From Galaxea fascicularis (taxonomy: Eukaryota > Cnidaria > Anthozoa > Scleractinia > Euphylliidae), in NCBI GenBank assembly GCA_948470475.1, contig OX419339.1, positions 21,416,282-21,480,281 of the forward strand: DNA of 64,000 nucleotides. Reading direction: 5' to 3'. The notes below the pieces were generated by a model. That model worked only from the letters and a program-made list of their open reading frames with translations. It ran no database searches and was not told the origin of the DNA. A program made the position numbers and the translations under genes. Shown here one piece after another: positions 36,501 through 49,000 of the stretch. How positions within the stretch are numbered: position 1 is the stretch's first letter; every line of letters begins with the position of its first letter.

Positions 36501-39150
36501 GGCATTGCTGTGGGCTCCCCACTCAGACCCATACTAGTTAATGTCTTTGTCATCCACTGAAGAAAATCTTGAAATTCTTTTCTTGCAAACAAGAGATTCT
36601 AAAGTGTTTCAGATGCCAAAAAGCAGATTATTGTTTATTTGAATAATATTTTTGACTGGAAGGGCTATTTGTTGATTACAGTGTAATTCTATGTTGCATT
36701 TCATGGTTATTTTAGGATGAACCAAGTTTGAAACTAAAGAAAGTGGAGGTAGTAGATGCCGACGTAAGAGCAAGTGCTGCAGCTGGTGCTGTTGCTATGG
36801 AGGAGAGTACAGATGCCATTGCTGATACTGGTAATAAACCCTTGAGTCGAGCTCCAGTTCACACAGCTATGGCTGGCAAACCTGTGGCAACTGTAACTCC
36901 TATGGCAACAACCATGTCAAACAACAATCAGGCACCTGTCCCTACCAAGCCTAAGGTGAGTCTTCACAGGAATGGTGAAGTGTGTTTGTAAAAGTAACAG
37001 GTCAGCTTCAGTGCACTATCATGAAGAGGGGACTTGTTCTTCCCCTCAAAAACTGAACTGTAAAATGACATTGATTTAAAAATTTGTGGATCTGATACAA
37101 ATGGTTCTTTCTAGAGAGCACCAGAACTATTAATAATTACAATGTTGCATTTAATTCCTCTGTAATTCATACTAGACTACAGCTACTTTAAGATGCTTTT
37201 TCTCTGTTTATGGTTGTGGTCTTGATAATAAGACATCATGTAAATACGTAATGGGAGATCTAGGCATATTCAGCATTGTTGGACCAAAGATCTTGTCCAG
37301 TGATTTTGGAAGGCTTGACCTTGGTCCTTGACACCAAGAGTAAAAAAAACGTTCTCATTAAATATACTTACACTGTAGTTATTTATGCACACCTCCATGT
37401 TTGTTTCTCTGCAGAAGGGTAAAGTGACCGTCAATCCAATTAGCCAGCGTATCTGTGCATGTGATGGTTGTAACAAGCCAGCACGCACGACCAAAGAACG
37501 TGGCACTCAGTACTGTAGCAATGAGTGCATTGTCAAACATTGCAGGTATATTGAGCTTTTATGATGAAAAATTTGACAAGTATTTTTTTGTATGGCTTGA
37601 TTTAAGAAGAGATTTTTTGATTCGTGGTAGTGCCCAAGGGGGTAGTACCTCTGCAAGTAAAGTACAATCCTTTCTGGAAATTTTCAAGGCCCTGAGATTT
37701 GGCATGGGATTGTTTGGGAGTCAAGTTTTGGTGAAGGATTTACCCCCCATTTGATCATCCCCATCACTTGAAATCCAGAGTACCCCCCTTGGAGACGTGG
37801 CCAATATGTCAAGCCGCCGTTACATGATGAAACTTTTAGCTGAAACTTGCGTGCAACAGCGCTGAGAAATAAGTTTCGGCAGGCGTGGCACTGTGTAACA
37901 TAAAAAGTCAAAACTTGTTTGGGAATGCTGAAACTGGTATAGAAATGTTGTTGTCCTGGTTTCTGATTGGCGCAGCATAGCATAATGAGACTGAGTGAGA
38001 CCAGTTTCAGGAAGTGGTGTTACATGGTGAAACTCTTGTTTTTATCACCACTGTGACTGTTGCGACTGTTGCAGAAGTAGAAAGCGGTTCTACTTTTCAT
38101 TGTCTCACAACAGAAGTTTGTTAAAGCCTGCTGAAACTTTTTTTTGCAGCGCTGTTGAACATAAGTTTCAGCTAAAAGTGTCAACATGTAACAGTGGCTT
38201 TACAGCAATGCATTTTTCCACTTTTCCCCCTGAAAAGATATAGCAGATTGTGTCAAGTGGTGGCCTGTAGGAGGTTAAAAATAAATAGAACATTTCAAAC
38301 AGTCCTCTGTAAAAGTGGTCACAGTCACTTATTTATTTATTTATTTATTATCTTCTTGCCACAGAATAAATTACAGATAGAATAGAAAACTGGTAATAAA
38401 TAGCTAATTAATATTAAATTTAAAGTGAACATAAAACTTGGAAGGAGTGACTGTGGCGGGAAAATCTCCGAGTAGCAAAGCTTATGAGGAATAGAGATTT
38501 CCCCCCACGGGCAGTGAAATACTACTAGGCGGCATTTAACAATAAAGAAAAGACGTGTATTTTAAATATGTAAGTGTAGTTAGACAAAAAGATAGATATA
38601 AAGTGTTATGATATTCAAGTTGTATCTTGTCTGGCCCTTAAAAATGGTTTGATCACACGCTAGAATGTATTAAAAGTCGGGGCGTTTTTGATGTTGCTCG
38701 GCAATGAATTCCATATCCTAGGACCTTGAAACAGGATCAAAAATTTTTTTATATTTGTTCTACAGGTATGAGGTCGGTAAAGGTCAGAGTATCTCGTTGA
38801 ATATTGATGAATCTGATTTCCAGTTTAAAAGATTTGATTAAACTTACAATAGGTTCCATCTATAATGATTTGACTTGGCAACCTTTGGTATTTTGGAAAA
38901 GTGGTTCCTTTCGAGAGGTGATCACAAAGGGAGCTTTTACTGTATTTTATTTTTAAAATTCCATCTTGTAGCGTGTGGCTGGGCTGAGTGTAAAGATCGG
39001 GCTTGAGTTGCAAGTACCATATTGCAGAAGCATGCAGTTGTCTTGTAACCCATGTCACTGTTTCACCAATATTTTGCTTTCTTGATTTTTAGACTGGCTT
39101 TCAATATATGGGTGACACAGAGAAATGAGAAAGCAGAAGCCAATGGCTAA
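24525..39150 (+). CDS. TOX: TOX-family HMG-box transcriptional regulator (9 exons)
   Basis: Coding exons: 24525-24611, 25949-26131, 27457-29630, 32037-32103, 33490-33558, 34819-34881, 36716-36955, 37415-37545, 39093-39150 (stop TAA). They total 3072 nt, 1023 residues, all in phase. The start is MATETNTNAIADFDIDEVID. The large exon contains SENFDLPPITPPGS, matching the PPITPP segment of TOX proteins. A long Ser/Thr/Pro/Gln-rich part follows, then an acidic stretch and a lysine-rich nuclear signal (KKKRKKKDKEKGTKRKRKGK). The HMG box is split over three exons: KPLTAYELFFKETQAAVRTK, then IKKIVDQMWETSSESLKK, then GYQDKAQQQENQYQAKML. The C-terminal Cys motif CDGCNKPA...QYCSNECIVKHC and the tail IWVTQRN are also TOX-like. 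Nuclear, DNA-binding by inference. It is much longer than vertebrate members (roughly 500-620). The symbol means family, not a one-to-one ortholog. The first donor, GTCTGT, is weak. Confidence 0.9.
27085..27245. repeat. Penelope pseudo-LTR-type fragment
   Basis: The sequence around GACATTGGCTGATATTACAG and TCATCATCAGAGTCAAGTGA repeats the flanking repeat of the Penelope-like fragment at 6183-6310. No coding part is present. It lies in TOX intron 2. Confidence 0.6.
30030..30050. repeat. (TGAA)n microsatellite
   Basis: About four to five perfect GAATGAAT units lie in TOX intron 3. Confidence 0.85.
30171..31375. repeat. Tandem duplication of a ~455-bp repeat inside direct repeats
   Basis: Two diverged copies follow each other, about 30366-30820 and 30823-31250. 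Each has CAAAATTCT..ATTCTGATTGGTTCTG near the start and CCAATTACTATTACTAAT at the end. Each copy contains inverted segments around AATTACAGGTATCC / GGATACCTGTAATT. Outside, a shorter repeat containing AATAATACTAGTACTAG occurs before (about 30290-30315) and after (31305-31322), with a weaker copy near 30205. Reading frames in the copies translate non-coding repeat. Confidence 0.75.
32835..33065. repeat. Dispersed repeat shared with 49157-49380
   Basis: Both loci share segments such as ACAAATTC, GAGTACC.TTCTTGAGGGA and TTAAAATC.CT.GGAATAT in the same order and orientation. At 49 kb the same sequence lies within a larger inverted-repeat element. Here the ends of such an element were not found. 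Confidence 0.6.
33690..34620 (-). pseudogene. Decayed Penelope-like element, second copy
   Basis: The segment parallels 6298-7010: it shares AAGTGATTTGTGT at the left, CTGCCAGTTTCACCGA near 34440-34455, and the CAATAGCTGTTAAGTAGTTG region. The GIY-YIG reading frame is broken by many changes. It lies in TOX intron 5, antisense. Confidence 0.65.
35409..36320. mobile_element. TTAA-flanked inverted-repeat element, 912 bp
   Basis: The ends GGTGGCTC and GAGCCACC are inverted copies, with a partial match further in. TTAA lies directly outside both (35405-35408 and 36321-36324). The core from about 35598 is similar to 50944-51615 (shared ATACCTTCAGGGGTGTCT and GATACCTAAACCCC-like segments). The TTAA target with GG...CC ends resembles the element at 8732. 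It lies in TOX intron 6 and has no transposase. Confidence 0.7.
36440..36570 (+). pseudogene. Penelope-like reverse transcriptase fragment
   Basis: The plus strand reads HNGALYKQTGGIAVGSPL followed by RPILVNVFV. This corresponds to the conserved YKQTDGVAMGSPLGP block of Penelope-like reverse transcriptases, with substitutions and an early stop. It lies in TOX intron 6. Confidence 0.75.
37811..38202. mobile_element. Inverted-repeat element (MITE), ~390 bp
   Basis: The left segment contains GTTACATG, AACTTTTAGCTGAAACTT and CAACAGCGCTG in that order. The right segment contains their inverted copies in mirrored order, giving arms of about 70 bases with differences. The target duplication was not resolved. 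It lies in TOX intron 8. Confidence 0.7.
38330..38350. repeat. (TTTA)n microsatellite
   Basis: Short run of TTTA/TTAT units in TOX intron 8. Confidence 0.85.
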
Positions 39151-39185
39151 AGCTCTATGCAGCTCCATAGTGTGGATGATTGTCA

Positions 39186-39191
39186 AATAAA
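39186..39191 (+). terminator. Possible polyadenylation signal of the TOX gene
   Basis: AATAAA lies 36 bases after the TOX stop codon. It is the first canonical hexamer downstream. Such a short 3' UTR is possible but unusual. Confidence 0.4.
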
Positions 39192-40893
39192 TATAGTTCC
39201 ATTTCCTTGTCAATCCGACATTTCGTTTTTCAGTACATGTTGGTGTTGTATAAAAAGGCAGGGTTTGTTGACTGGACTATTTATTGTTTAGTAGCCTGTG
39301 AACATAGCAGACTCTCAACATTCACCAGGGTGGCTGTATTCACAGGCTAAATATGGTATAGAGGACATGTGTGGCTTTAGGACACACATCTCAATATCAG
39401 TATGTTGTGTTAGATAAGTGCCAAGACTTGTAGAGGATTTTCCAAAGGTGCTGTAAAGTGTTGTAAGCATATTGTCAACTTTCAGTTAATAAAATCGATC
39501 CTCTTAAACTAACTGCAAATTTAATTGTGATGCCTTGTCAAAGGACTAAAAAGGATGGAATACATGCTCTTGTCAGTGTGTGTGATTGCCAGGAGTTAGA
39601 ATTTTTTAATTTTGCTGTTGTTACTTGTGACTTGTGATTCAAACATAATACAAGTTTTGCATTGCTTTTACCACCATATTTGAAGATGTATTTCACTTCC
39701 TCCCATTTTCGACATCTCTTCACTGATCAGTCAATCAATCAATCCATCCTTTATTTGATGATACAGGTTTGTCTACACAGTTCTAGTATAACCTAAAACT
39801 ACATATGGTGGGCAGCCTAAGGGCTGATGTGGACCTGCCAAAAAGGAACTTAAATATGTGCAAGCATAGTAGTTCTGTAATGACAGATGTTAGCAAAAGC
39901 TATGTCTAAACAAATCTCTATAAAACTGATAATACAATTATTTTTTAGTCTTGCTGTTGCCATATTGCATGGTGAATTGCTTGGTGTTTTTGTCTTGCCA
40001 GTTGTTACGTTGAACATTGTTGAGAAAAACCCAACTCTTACCTTCTGTTTAAGATTGTTCGACATGTTTGATAAACGTGTGGATAAACATATATGGTAGT
40101 TTCAGGCACAAGTATCTGGAGTGATCCTCTACAAATTCTTTATCCTCTTTGAATTAACTCCACTGGGTTAGAACTTATTTGATCACCATTTTACCAAAGG
40201 TAACCATAGATGACCACGTAATGTCAAGGTCAATTACAAATACCAGTAAGTTACCTAAGCTATGTGTTTAACTGTGATATACTGTACTTGTTTTATCTAC
40301 CAGTTGTCTAGCAATTCAAAAAAGAAACAACGAAAAACAAACTAGCTCAGCGACCTCATTTTTTATTGTTCAGAAGGAATAAGCATGTCAGGATCCAATA
40401 TTTTGCAAAGTTGTAGAACAATGTAGGAGTGGATTTGAGAATTTAAGTGGCTTTCGATGAATCTGCTCCTACACCTTCTTTTAACTTTGGAAAAAGTTGT
40501 AATTTATGATTCTAATTATTTCCCAGCAATAAAAAATGGGGATCACAAAGCCCATTTTCAGTTATGGTGACTTAACTGAAAATTAGGGGTATTTCAAAAA
40601 GGTCATAGTGTTGCTGTGGTAACCTGTTATAGTATGTTGAAAAAAGTTGGTTTTTTTTAACTTGTTTAGCGGTGATTGGGTATTTCTTTGATGCCACTAT
40701 GAAGGTAATCTCTCACAAAGATGGTAATAATAATCCATCAAAGTAAAAATGCTGGAAACTGGTGTGAGTTCCTTGAGTACAAACAATTTATAACTATCCT
40801 ACCATGTATCCAGTTCTGCTTTTATTTTCAATTATTTGTCACTTATTTCATTCCTCCAGTGAACACTGAAATTACTATGTGAATGTCAAAAAT
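39192..40893. other. Intergenic sequence
   Basis: No coding exon or RNA gene was recognised. A CAATCAATCAATC stretch near 39730-39745, followed by TTTATTTGATGATACAG, looks like the tail of a retroelement, but it is too short to assign. Confidence 0.4.
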
Positions 40894-40899
40894 AGTATT

Positions 40900-41297
40900 C
40901 AGGGGCACCCAACGAGAATATAGTTCAAAACCACTTAAACATAGCATTGTTAAACTTATTTTAGTATTTAAACAGAAGATATAGGCATATTTTTATCCCC
41001 TAAAAATTTTTCATCTGTTCGGATTTCCTAGCTGAAAGTCTAGTGATCCGAAAATTATAGGGATCAAAACTAACCTTTTCGAAAATTTCAGCCAGAAAAA
41101 AGGCTCCCGAAAATTCTAGGTGACGTTTTAACGGTAAAAATCCGTTAAAAATAGGCAATTATAGTAGTTTTTAGATGTTCGAAAATCTTAGGAGAGGCAG
41201 GCAAGTAAGAAATTTTACAACAAATGTTCCGAAAATTCTAGATGTCAAATCGTCTTCCGAACAGATATTTTCCGAAAATTGTCGTTGGGTGCCCCTG
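40900..41297. mobile_element. CAGGG-ended element with 6-bp target duplication (copy A)
   Basis: The ends CAGGGGCACCCAACGA are perfect inverted copies (40900-40915 and 41282-41297). AGTATT occurs directly outside both ends (40894-40899 and 41298-41303), a perfect 6-bp duplication. Inside, a motif close to CCGAAAATTCTAG recurs about five times (near 41044, 41106, 41175, 41228, 41270). At 398 bp there is no room for a transposase. Confidence 0.9.
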
Positions 41298-42781
41298 AGT
41301 ATTGTATCATGCAACACTCTCACCCCGCACTCATTGTGTTTATTCAGCTGTTGGAGGGTTGATCTGCAGGCTTTTAGAGGAAGCGGAACATAATATGTCA
41401 ACTCATGAATTTTAGCATGTGGGTGGGCCATTTGCCCTCCTCCTTGACACTGATCTGAGAATGAGTGGAGCAAGAATGGTTTCACTATTTATTATGATCT
41501 TTGAGGCCTGTGCATTGTATTGAGGCATATCTCCTGTCTCTCTGCCATAAACACTGAGTTCCAATATTGTGAATAGGGTTCAGGATTTACAAAATGTTTG
41601 GAGGACTCAGTTCACTTGAAGTATTGCTCAAACAGGGCTTTGTTTTCACTCCCTGTTATTATCCAAAGCTACCATTTCAGGAGGCTGGAAAGGGTTTTTA
41701 GCTCCACGCGTGCATGCAATCTACACACGCCATAACTTACGATGCACGCGTCAGCTTAATGAATCAAAATCAAGCACACCGGAAGTTCAATACTGCATGA
41801 AATCGCATGAACTGGAAATGTAATCTGCAGAAAACATTTGTGTCTAGCTTGAAAGTTTGCTTGGTGATCTATCTTGAATTTTTGCATGCACATACTATTC
41901 CTGATGGCACTTCAAATATAAAAGTTTCGGGAAATTTATCCAGCAGAATTTTCTGTAAGCCATAAAATGCGTTTTTTAAAATAATTATATCAAATTCTAC
42001 AAGATAATTTTTCTTCATACTGTCTGAAAAGTTAAAGAATTTAGGTAGCTTTCCAACAAAGAAATAAAAGCGGAAGTTTAAAGTTTAGATAATGTACAAA
42101 AACTGACATTTAGAGGACCTTTTTGTGGTCCTGGTGCATTCCCATGGTAACTGATATGTCACAAGTAAGGAGACATAGTTTGCCCACACCATTAAATATC
42201 CTTCTTTGCAATCTTTCATCATTTCGCAAACACTGTTTCGCACCATGGGTTAGGGCACTTTGGATTACCAATGTTTTGAACTAGTTTATTCAGCAAGTTT
42301 TTCTTGCACACACTAGCTAGTCAACTGGAAGCGAAAAATACACGTGTGGGCCTTCTATATAACGACTTAAAAATCGATTAAGACGAAAACAGAAACAAGA
42401 AAGCTTTAGAATATAATATTGATATACCGGTACTTACAATTCTGTACGGCGTTATCCCACTTAAGACTAACAATTTTCCTGTTTTTGCTCAAAGGCGTAA
42501 AACACACTTTTCCCATAAAGCTGTTCTTTAAATCTGATATTTGATTCCCAACTAGTGCTTACTTTAACCTTAGTCATGAACGTGAAATAATCCAATTGGC
42601 TAATCACGATTTGCCTGAAATGGCGGGAATCTCGTGTGATCGATCAAATCACGTAACAAAACAAAAAACTTAAAAGCCCACGTTATCTTGAATAAATGAA
42701 AATTGCTTTATATAAAAATATCTGTTAGCAAAGTGCAAAACAAACACTACATCAACGAAAAACCCTTTCGAGCCTCCTTAA

Positions 42782-43373
42782 AGGCCGGTACACACGAGGG
42801 AGCTTGCTCCTGAAACGCTTCCAAAACACGCTCCCGGGTAATTACAGCTGTACCCCAACCAGTACACACGAAGGACACGACAAGGGAGCTGAATGAGGAA
42901 ACAACCCGATTGGGGCATGGGAACTAGTTGTTATAACTCCAACATGGTGGTGAACAGCCCTGGATTGAAAAAGAAAAAACTGGTTCTTTTAATGATGATG
43001 ATGCTTCAGGATGAAGAGGCTTCTTCTAACATTGTTTCAAGAAAGGTGTGGGCACGCAAATGACTTTTACGGAGGCCAGAAAAGGGAGTCTTTTATACAC
43101 TATTCAAGGAACTAGCATTGGAAGTTGTCAAGCAAATTTCAATACACACCAGGGAGCTTGCTCCTGAAACAGACTCGTGCAACAGATTTGCCCTGGAGCT
43201 TGCTCCCTCATATCAAACCAGTTTGATATGAGGGAGCAAAACTCGGGAGCAAAAGTTTTGTTGCGCAACATATTTTTCCGCTAGAAATCGTTGGTGCAGA
43301 TGAGGGAGCTTTGCTCCGGGAGCGTGTTGCAGGAGCGTGCTGCGGGAGCAAGCTCCCTTGTGAGTACCGGCCT
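42782..43373. mobile_element. GGCCGG-ended element with TAA target duplication (Harbinger-like MITE)
   Basis: The left end AGGCCGGTACACACGAGGGA and the inverted right end match at about 27 of 30 positions. TAA is duplicated outside (42779-42781 and 43374-43376), the 3-bp T-W-A target type of PIF/Harbinger. The interior repeats GGGAGCTTGCTCC-type segments in both orientations. It sits just downstream of the SDR gene's stop codon. Confidence 0.85.
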
Positions 43374-43426
43374 TAACAGTGTATGCAAAGTTACAGCTGC
43401 TGTATGGAAGATGCAACCGCATTTTC

Positions 43427-44257
43427 CTATGGAGCAGTGAGACTCCTGCCATTCTGAGAGTGGTCTATTGATAAAATAAATGGACAGGTAGTCTCAGCCC
43501 ATTCATCCGGTGTTTGATGCATTGCTGCGCTTCGTTTTCCAAAGGAGATCTCCAACATGGAAGTATTTATGATTCCAGGGTTCAATGGTACACAAGTCAA
43601 AGGGGCAGGCAGCTCCAAGGCCATCGCTTTTGACAGCCCTTCAATGGCCCACTTGGTAGCACAGTAAGGAGCCACATGTCGCGAAACATGCCTCCCCCAA
43701 CCGGAACTGAAATTCACGACCACGCCCTTTCTAACTTTGATCATCTGTGGAACAAAGTGGCGAATTACGTTCATGGTCCCCTTGATGTTGATATCGACCA
43801 CACTGTTAAACTCTTCACCAGAAATTTCCCACACGTTTGCGTTGTTAGCTGTGATAGCTGCGTTATTTAGAAGAAACTTTGGTGGTCCGAAACGGGAAAC
43901 AGAATCTTGTGCCCACTGTTTCACCTCCATCTCATCCAGAATATCAACAACAGCAAACTGCTTGAGTTTGTTCCCTTTGCAGAATTGATCGTTCAACTGA
44001 CTGATTTTTTCAACCGATCTTGCACACCCTAGCACCACATGCCCTTTAGAAGTGAACCATTTCACCATTGCAAGGCCCAAGCCAGTAGAAACCCCTGTCA
44101 CAACAACAACTTCTTGATTAACCGACGCCATATTGGAAAAGGACCAAATCGGAGGAGTCGACGAAGACTGGAAAACATTTTCTCTAGTTTCCATGGAAAC
44201 CTCGCCATGTTTTTCTTTAGTTGACTGCATTTGAGCAAGTTGTCTTCTTCTTTTCAT
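43427..44257 (-). CDS. Short-chain dehydrogenase/reductase (SDR), single exon
   Basis: It encodes a 276-residue frame from the first ATG. The more likely start is Met43 (ATG at 44131), giving 234 residues, MASVNQEVVVVTG, because SDR domains normally begin with the Rossmann strand a few residues in. Features: cofactor loop TGVSTGLG (about 54-61), NNAA instead of the usual NNAG (131-134), Asn in DINIKG (157), catalytic Ser in NFSSGWG (about 184), and YCATK supplying the catalytic Tyr198 and Lys202. All are present, so it should be an active NAD(P)(H)-dependent oxidoreductase; the substrate cannot be told. It has no introns, unlike its neighbours, so it may be an old retrocopy. It is head to head with the radial spoke gene. 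Confidence 0.9.
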   Translation of the reverse strand: MKRRRQLAQMQSTKEKHGEVSMETRENVFQSSSTPPIWSFSNMASVNQEVVVVTGVSTGLGLAMVKWFTSKGHVVLGCARSVEKISQLNDQFCKGNKLKQFAVVDILDEMEVKQWAQDSVSRFGPPKFLLNNAAITANNANVWEISGEEFNSVVDINIKGTMNVIRHFVPQMIKVRKGVVVNFSSGWGRHVSRHVAPYCATKWAIEGLSKAMALELPAPLTCVPLNPGIINTSMLEISFGKRSAAMHQTPDEWAETTCPFILSIDHSQNGRSLTAP

Positions 44258-44282
44258 TGCTAATTACACGGTGATATTTAGT
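44132..44282. promoter_or_regulatory. Probable bidirectional promoter between SDR and RSPH genes
   Basis: Only 151 bases separate the preferred SDR start (44131, minus strand) from the radial spoke start (44283, plus strand); with the longer SDR frame it is 25 bases. Both promoters must lie here or overlap the opposite gene's 5' end. No TATA box is evident. Inferred from layout only. Confidence 0.5.
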
Positions 44283-45973
44283 ATGCAGGAAGAAATAGAG
44301 AAAGCAAAAGCGTTTCTTCTTAAAACAAGTTCTATATCAAACAAAAATCTGTGAGTATTTTTTACAGGCCCTTAGGAAGGCTTTCTTGAACTGTCGTTAT
44401 GGTCATAAATACCCTGCAAATTCTTGTTTGTTCCTTTCTTATGTAACCAGATATGATCATCTCAGTGAGGTTCTGAGCAAAATATTAGATGAAAGACCAA
44501 AACATTGTGTTGGTAAGTGGATATGAATAGCGTTAAACCAAAGCCCAGTTTAATTTGCTTGAAGGCCCAAAACCAACCACATGTAGCTTAAAGCCAGTTA
44601 TTTTTTGGCTCTAATGTTGATAATCTTTTGGTGAAAAATAGACGTCTTTGAAGACATCAGCAAAGACATCAAGCAAGGAAAGGTTGATGGACAGGAAGAG
44701 TCAGAGGTAATTGCTCAACAATAGTTTATAGAGCGGTTTTCACTTGAGTATCAAAAGTTATTCTCGTTTGCTTTGTTTTTTCTGCTTTACTTCATCCTGT
44801 AATTGATTGGCAAAACTTGCGCCACCTTGTCAACCAATGAGAAGCAAAACCAAAACCAACAGTGATTTACTGCCGAGCATTGTCTCCAACTTAAATCCAT
44901 CTCCATTAAAATTGCTTTGATTTCTGATTGGGTCTTTGCCTCATTTGCATCTGTTTTGATAATATTGCTTTGGTTTTTGTTTTACAAAACTTGACTGAAA
45001 AGATCTCTAACACCAATCTTGTTCCCCCCGCCCCCATGTTCACCTGCTTCCAGCGTTGTAGTTACTCTGTATGTGTTTTAGCATCCTATGGCTCTGCATT
45101 AAATAGCACGGGCTAATTTTGTTATAACTTTTGAAGAATGATAACTTTCTTATTCAAAGCGACATTGAATGCAATTTTCTCAGTTTTGTAGTAAAAAATA
45201 TAGGACATTGCAATTCATTTGTTTAAATATTATTACGGTCACAACAAAATGTAATGCAACATTTGGAATTATAAACAAGCTCTGTAAAAAGAACTCTACC
45301 GTAGCTTTAGGCCCTTAGGAGCAATACGTTAAATGGCATTAAGTTTTCTAGAAACCTGTGCATTACCCTGGAACCTGTGAAAATATGAAACTGTGATATC
45401 TTAGAAGCCTGTGACACCATGAAACCTGCAAAACCATGAAACCATAGAAACCTGTACAATCATCAAATCCAGAAACCAATTTCTTGCCACTTTCCCATTA
45501 AAAATGCCTTTAAATAAATCACATGCAAGATCCCTGAGTAAGAGAGGTTTCATTGCACACAGGCTAGTTGATTTTTGGCTTTAATTGTATTAACTGTTTT
45601 TTCATTTGAATATAATTTAAAATATTATTAATAGTAAAACTAATTGATGCTATTATCAATCATAACCCCCATGTAATATCAGGAAGTCAGTGAAGATAAA
45701 GAAAGCAAAGAAGTTGCTGAGGTACACCAGAAATTATTTGAAGTAAGTTGAACCTGCAGACTTATTATTAATAGACAGGCCCTGGTTGTTCAAACATTGC
45801 ATAGCACTATCCAGGGGATAAGTATTGGGAAAGCTAATTGCACTATCCACTGGATAGATATTTAATATCTGGTGGGATAGTGCTATCCAGCCTTTGAACA
45901 ACTGGGGCCAGATCTGTTGTCTTTACACCACGGAGAAAGTGAACTTAATAATATTTCATTTTGATAAAATGGG

Positions 45974-46004
<31 letters not shown>

Positions 46005-49000
46005 AGTGGGGGAGTTGTACACAATGATTTGGTTTATCAACTGTGAGTTGATATGTAAATAGGCCACTGTAGAGGGATTCTAAAAGCTTATGTTTCGAAT
46101 GTTAGCCCTTTGTCAGAATGAATCGCGGAATTATGGGTTGTGTGTGGTTTATATAGAGGAGATAGAGCTATGCTATTGGTGGTAACATCACAACGTGAAA
46201 AACAGGAATACATCCCTTCGTTAGGTCCAAATATTTTGCTAAGTGTTTTGAATGGAATGACAAGTTTTGCATCATGAGCATGTGCATTTAAAAGTTCTAG
46301 GTTGCTCAGTTGTTTTAAATGTGCTTCTAACTAAAAAGTTGCTTATGTTTTTGCCCCATTTGAATGGAATTAGTGGTGATTGCAAAATGATTCTACCAGT
46401 TTTGGGATTGTTTTGGATAAATAACTTTAAGTCTGAAAGTAAGTCTGTTAAGTAATGAAACACCAACCTCCACTTGTAAACAGACAGAAGTTTCTCAAGC
46501 TGAGACGACCTTGTGCGGTGTGCCTCAGGGCTCTGTCCTCGGACCACTCTTGTTCCTTCTGTACATCAATGATATTTACAAATCTTCTTCGTTATTTGCC
46601 TTTTACCTATTTGCTGACGATACCAGTATAATACTTGCAAATGACAACTTAAAGGAACTCGAGTCTCTTGTTAATCGCGAGCTTGGCAACGTCAACGAAT
46701 GGCTTAAGGCTAACAAACTGTCTCTGAACATAAAAAAATCAAACTTTGTAATCTTTCGTCCCCGGCAAAAGAATATGCCTTTCATACCAAGGATTAGAAT
46801 TTTTGACCCCGTGACTAATACATACGCAAACCTTGAAATGAAAGACTATGTAAAATATCTTGGCTTAATGATTGATTCAAGTCTTTCATGGAAATATCAC
46901 ATAGAATCTATCTGCCACAAAATCAGCAAGTCAATAGGAATTATAGCCAAAATTCGACATTATGTTCCGCGTCGTGTTTTACTTTCAATTTACAACTCCC
47001 TAATCATCCCTTACATAACTTATGGTGTTTGTGCATGGGGAAACTGTGCCTTGACATTTCAAAAAAAGATCGTAAATTTACAAAAACGGGCCTTACGCCT
47101 TATTTATTTCAGTAAGTCTAAGGAACACGCCGTACCCTTCTTTCTCAAATCGAATTGCCTTCCCCTACCTAGCCTATTTTTTAGAGATTGTAGCTATTTA
47201 TTGTATGATATCAACAAACAGACAGCACCAGTTAGTATACTCAATCAGTTCGTTAAAACAAGTCAGATTCACAACTACAGAACAAGATCTGTCTCTAGCG
47301 AGTCGTTTTACGTTAAGTTTTCTAGAACCGATAAAATGTACGCCTTTTTCTCCAGAATCGGCGCCCAAATTTGGAATTCTATTCCTTATTCGATTAAAAT
47401 ACTTGAACGTTCGTCCTTTCGTAAAAAGATAAAGGAATTATTACTAAATTTCTTGCGGTCTGAAGATGACTATGTTGAAGTCTCCGGTCTTATTAAGTTA
47501 TTTAATACTTTAGGTTAGCTTTTTTTTTTCGTAAAGTTTTAATATATTTGTTTTTGTTTTATGTTACTCTATTCTGTGTATTGTATAGGTAGTGTTTTCT
47601 CTGTTATTTAGTCCATCTATAGATAAACCTTGTATTTGTAAAATGTCTTTAGATCTCCCCGCCTCGATTAGTTTATAAGCTATTTGCGGGGGGAAACTTA
47701 TGTAATTATTTATATTTGTAATTAATAAAAATTTTGTTGTTTGTAATTACAAGCTGCAGCTAAATAGGTTGATGGTAGTATTGTCTGTTTGTTTTTTTTT
47801 TTTGTAGAAAGATGGAGATGGAGAGGGAGGAGAGCTGGAAGCTGAGGAAGATGTAGAGACTCCTCTCCCTGATCTCATGAATTTAAGTTTCTACTTTGAA
47901 CAAGCTGGTGTTGGGCTTAGCCGTGAAGAAATGTTTAAAGTATTTCTTGCTCTGAAACAGCTTGTGGATACCAAGCCATTACAGATGGTCCGCTTCTGGG
48001 GTATGACAGTAGAATTTTTGCTGTACTCAGATATTATTTTCATGTAAATTTAATTGTTCACTTGAATTGGGTAAGGGTAATGGCTTGTATTATGGAGCAG
48101 CTGTGTTTATCATGTGGAGACTTTAATTTAATCAAGAATAAAAAATCCTAGATCCTAGCAATAAAAAGTATTGTATACTTGAATTCTCAGCTAAATTTAA
48201 CGGCTGTTATTAATACTTCAATTGTCATGATGTATTTTCAAAGGCAAAGTGTTTGGCATTGAATGCAACTATTACATAGCAGAAGTGGAGTACAGAGAAG
48301 GAGAAGAAGAGGAGGATGAAGAAGAGGAAGATGTAAGAGAAACATTTTTTATCTACATCCCTGCTCTGATAGTTGATTCCCAAAGAAATGCAAACCAGAG
48401 TAAACCAGATCTTTTCATTAAATCTCCTCCTAGTAGCAGAATGAAAATGGAATAGTTTCTGAATAAAAACCCTGAGTATTTGCATGAAAATACTGGAATA
48501 TGTATAGTCCCAAAAATATGCACCCTTGAGATTGCTATTGTTTGCTTCTGTAATAATTATTATTCAGCAGGGTGAAGGTGAAGGTGATGAACAACCAAAG
48601 GATGAGGACAAAGGTGAAGAAGGTTAGTAAAATGTACTCTAGTTGATGTAATATTTCCAGCTATTAGTTTAGTCAATAACAGGATATCAAAAAGTGCCAG
48701 CAACCAGCAATATCACCAGCTACTTTCCTAGTTTTGCTGGCCATGATTTGCAGATAAAAAGAGAAAATGTATTGCAAAAATGGCGTTGTTATCCTCTGAG
48801 TGCCGTCTACTTTCCTAGATTCTCCTTCTACTTAGAATCTTTTTGACAACCCTGCATTAACTTCTTGAGGGAACTTTCTTTCAGATGAGGAAGGTGGTGA
48901 AGAGGATGATACTCCCAAACCAGACTGGAAACCTCCACCTGTTATTCCTAAAGAAGAGAACAGAACTGGCACTAACAAGAGAACTTTCTTTGTCACTAAT

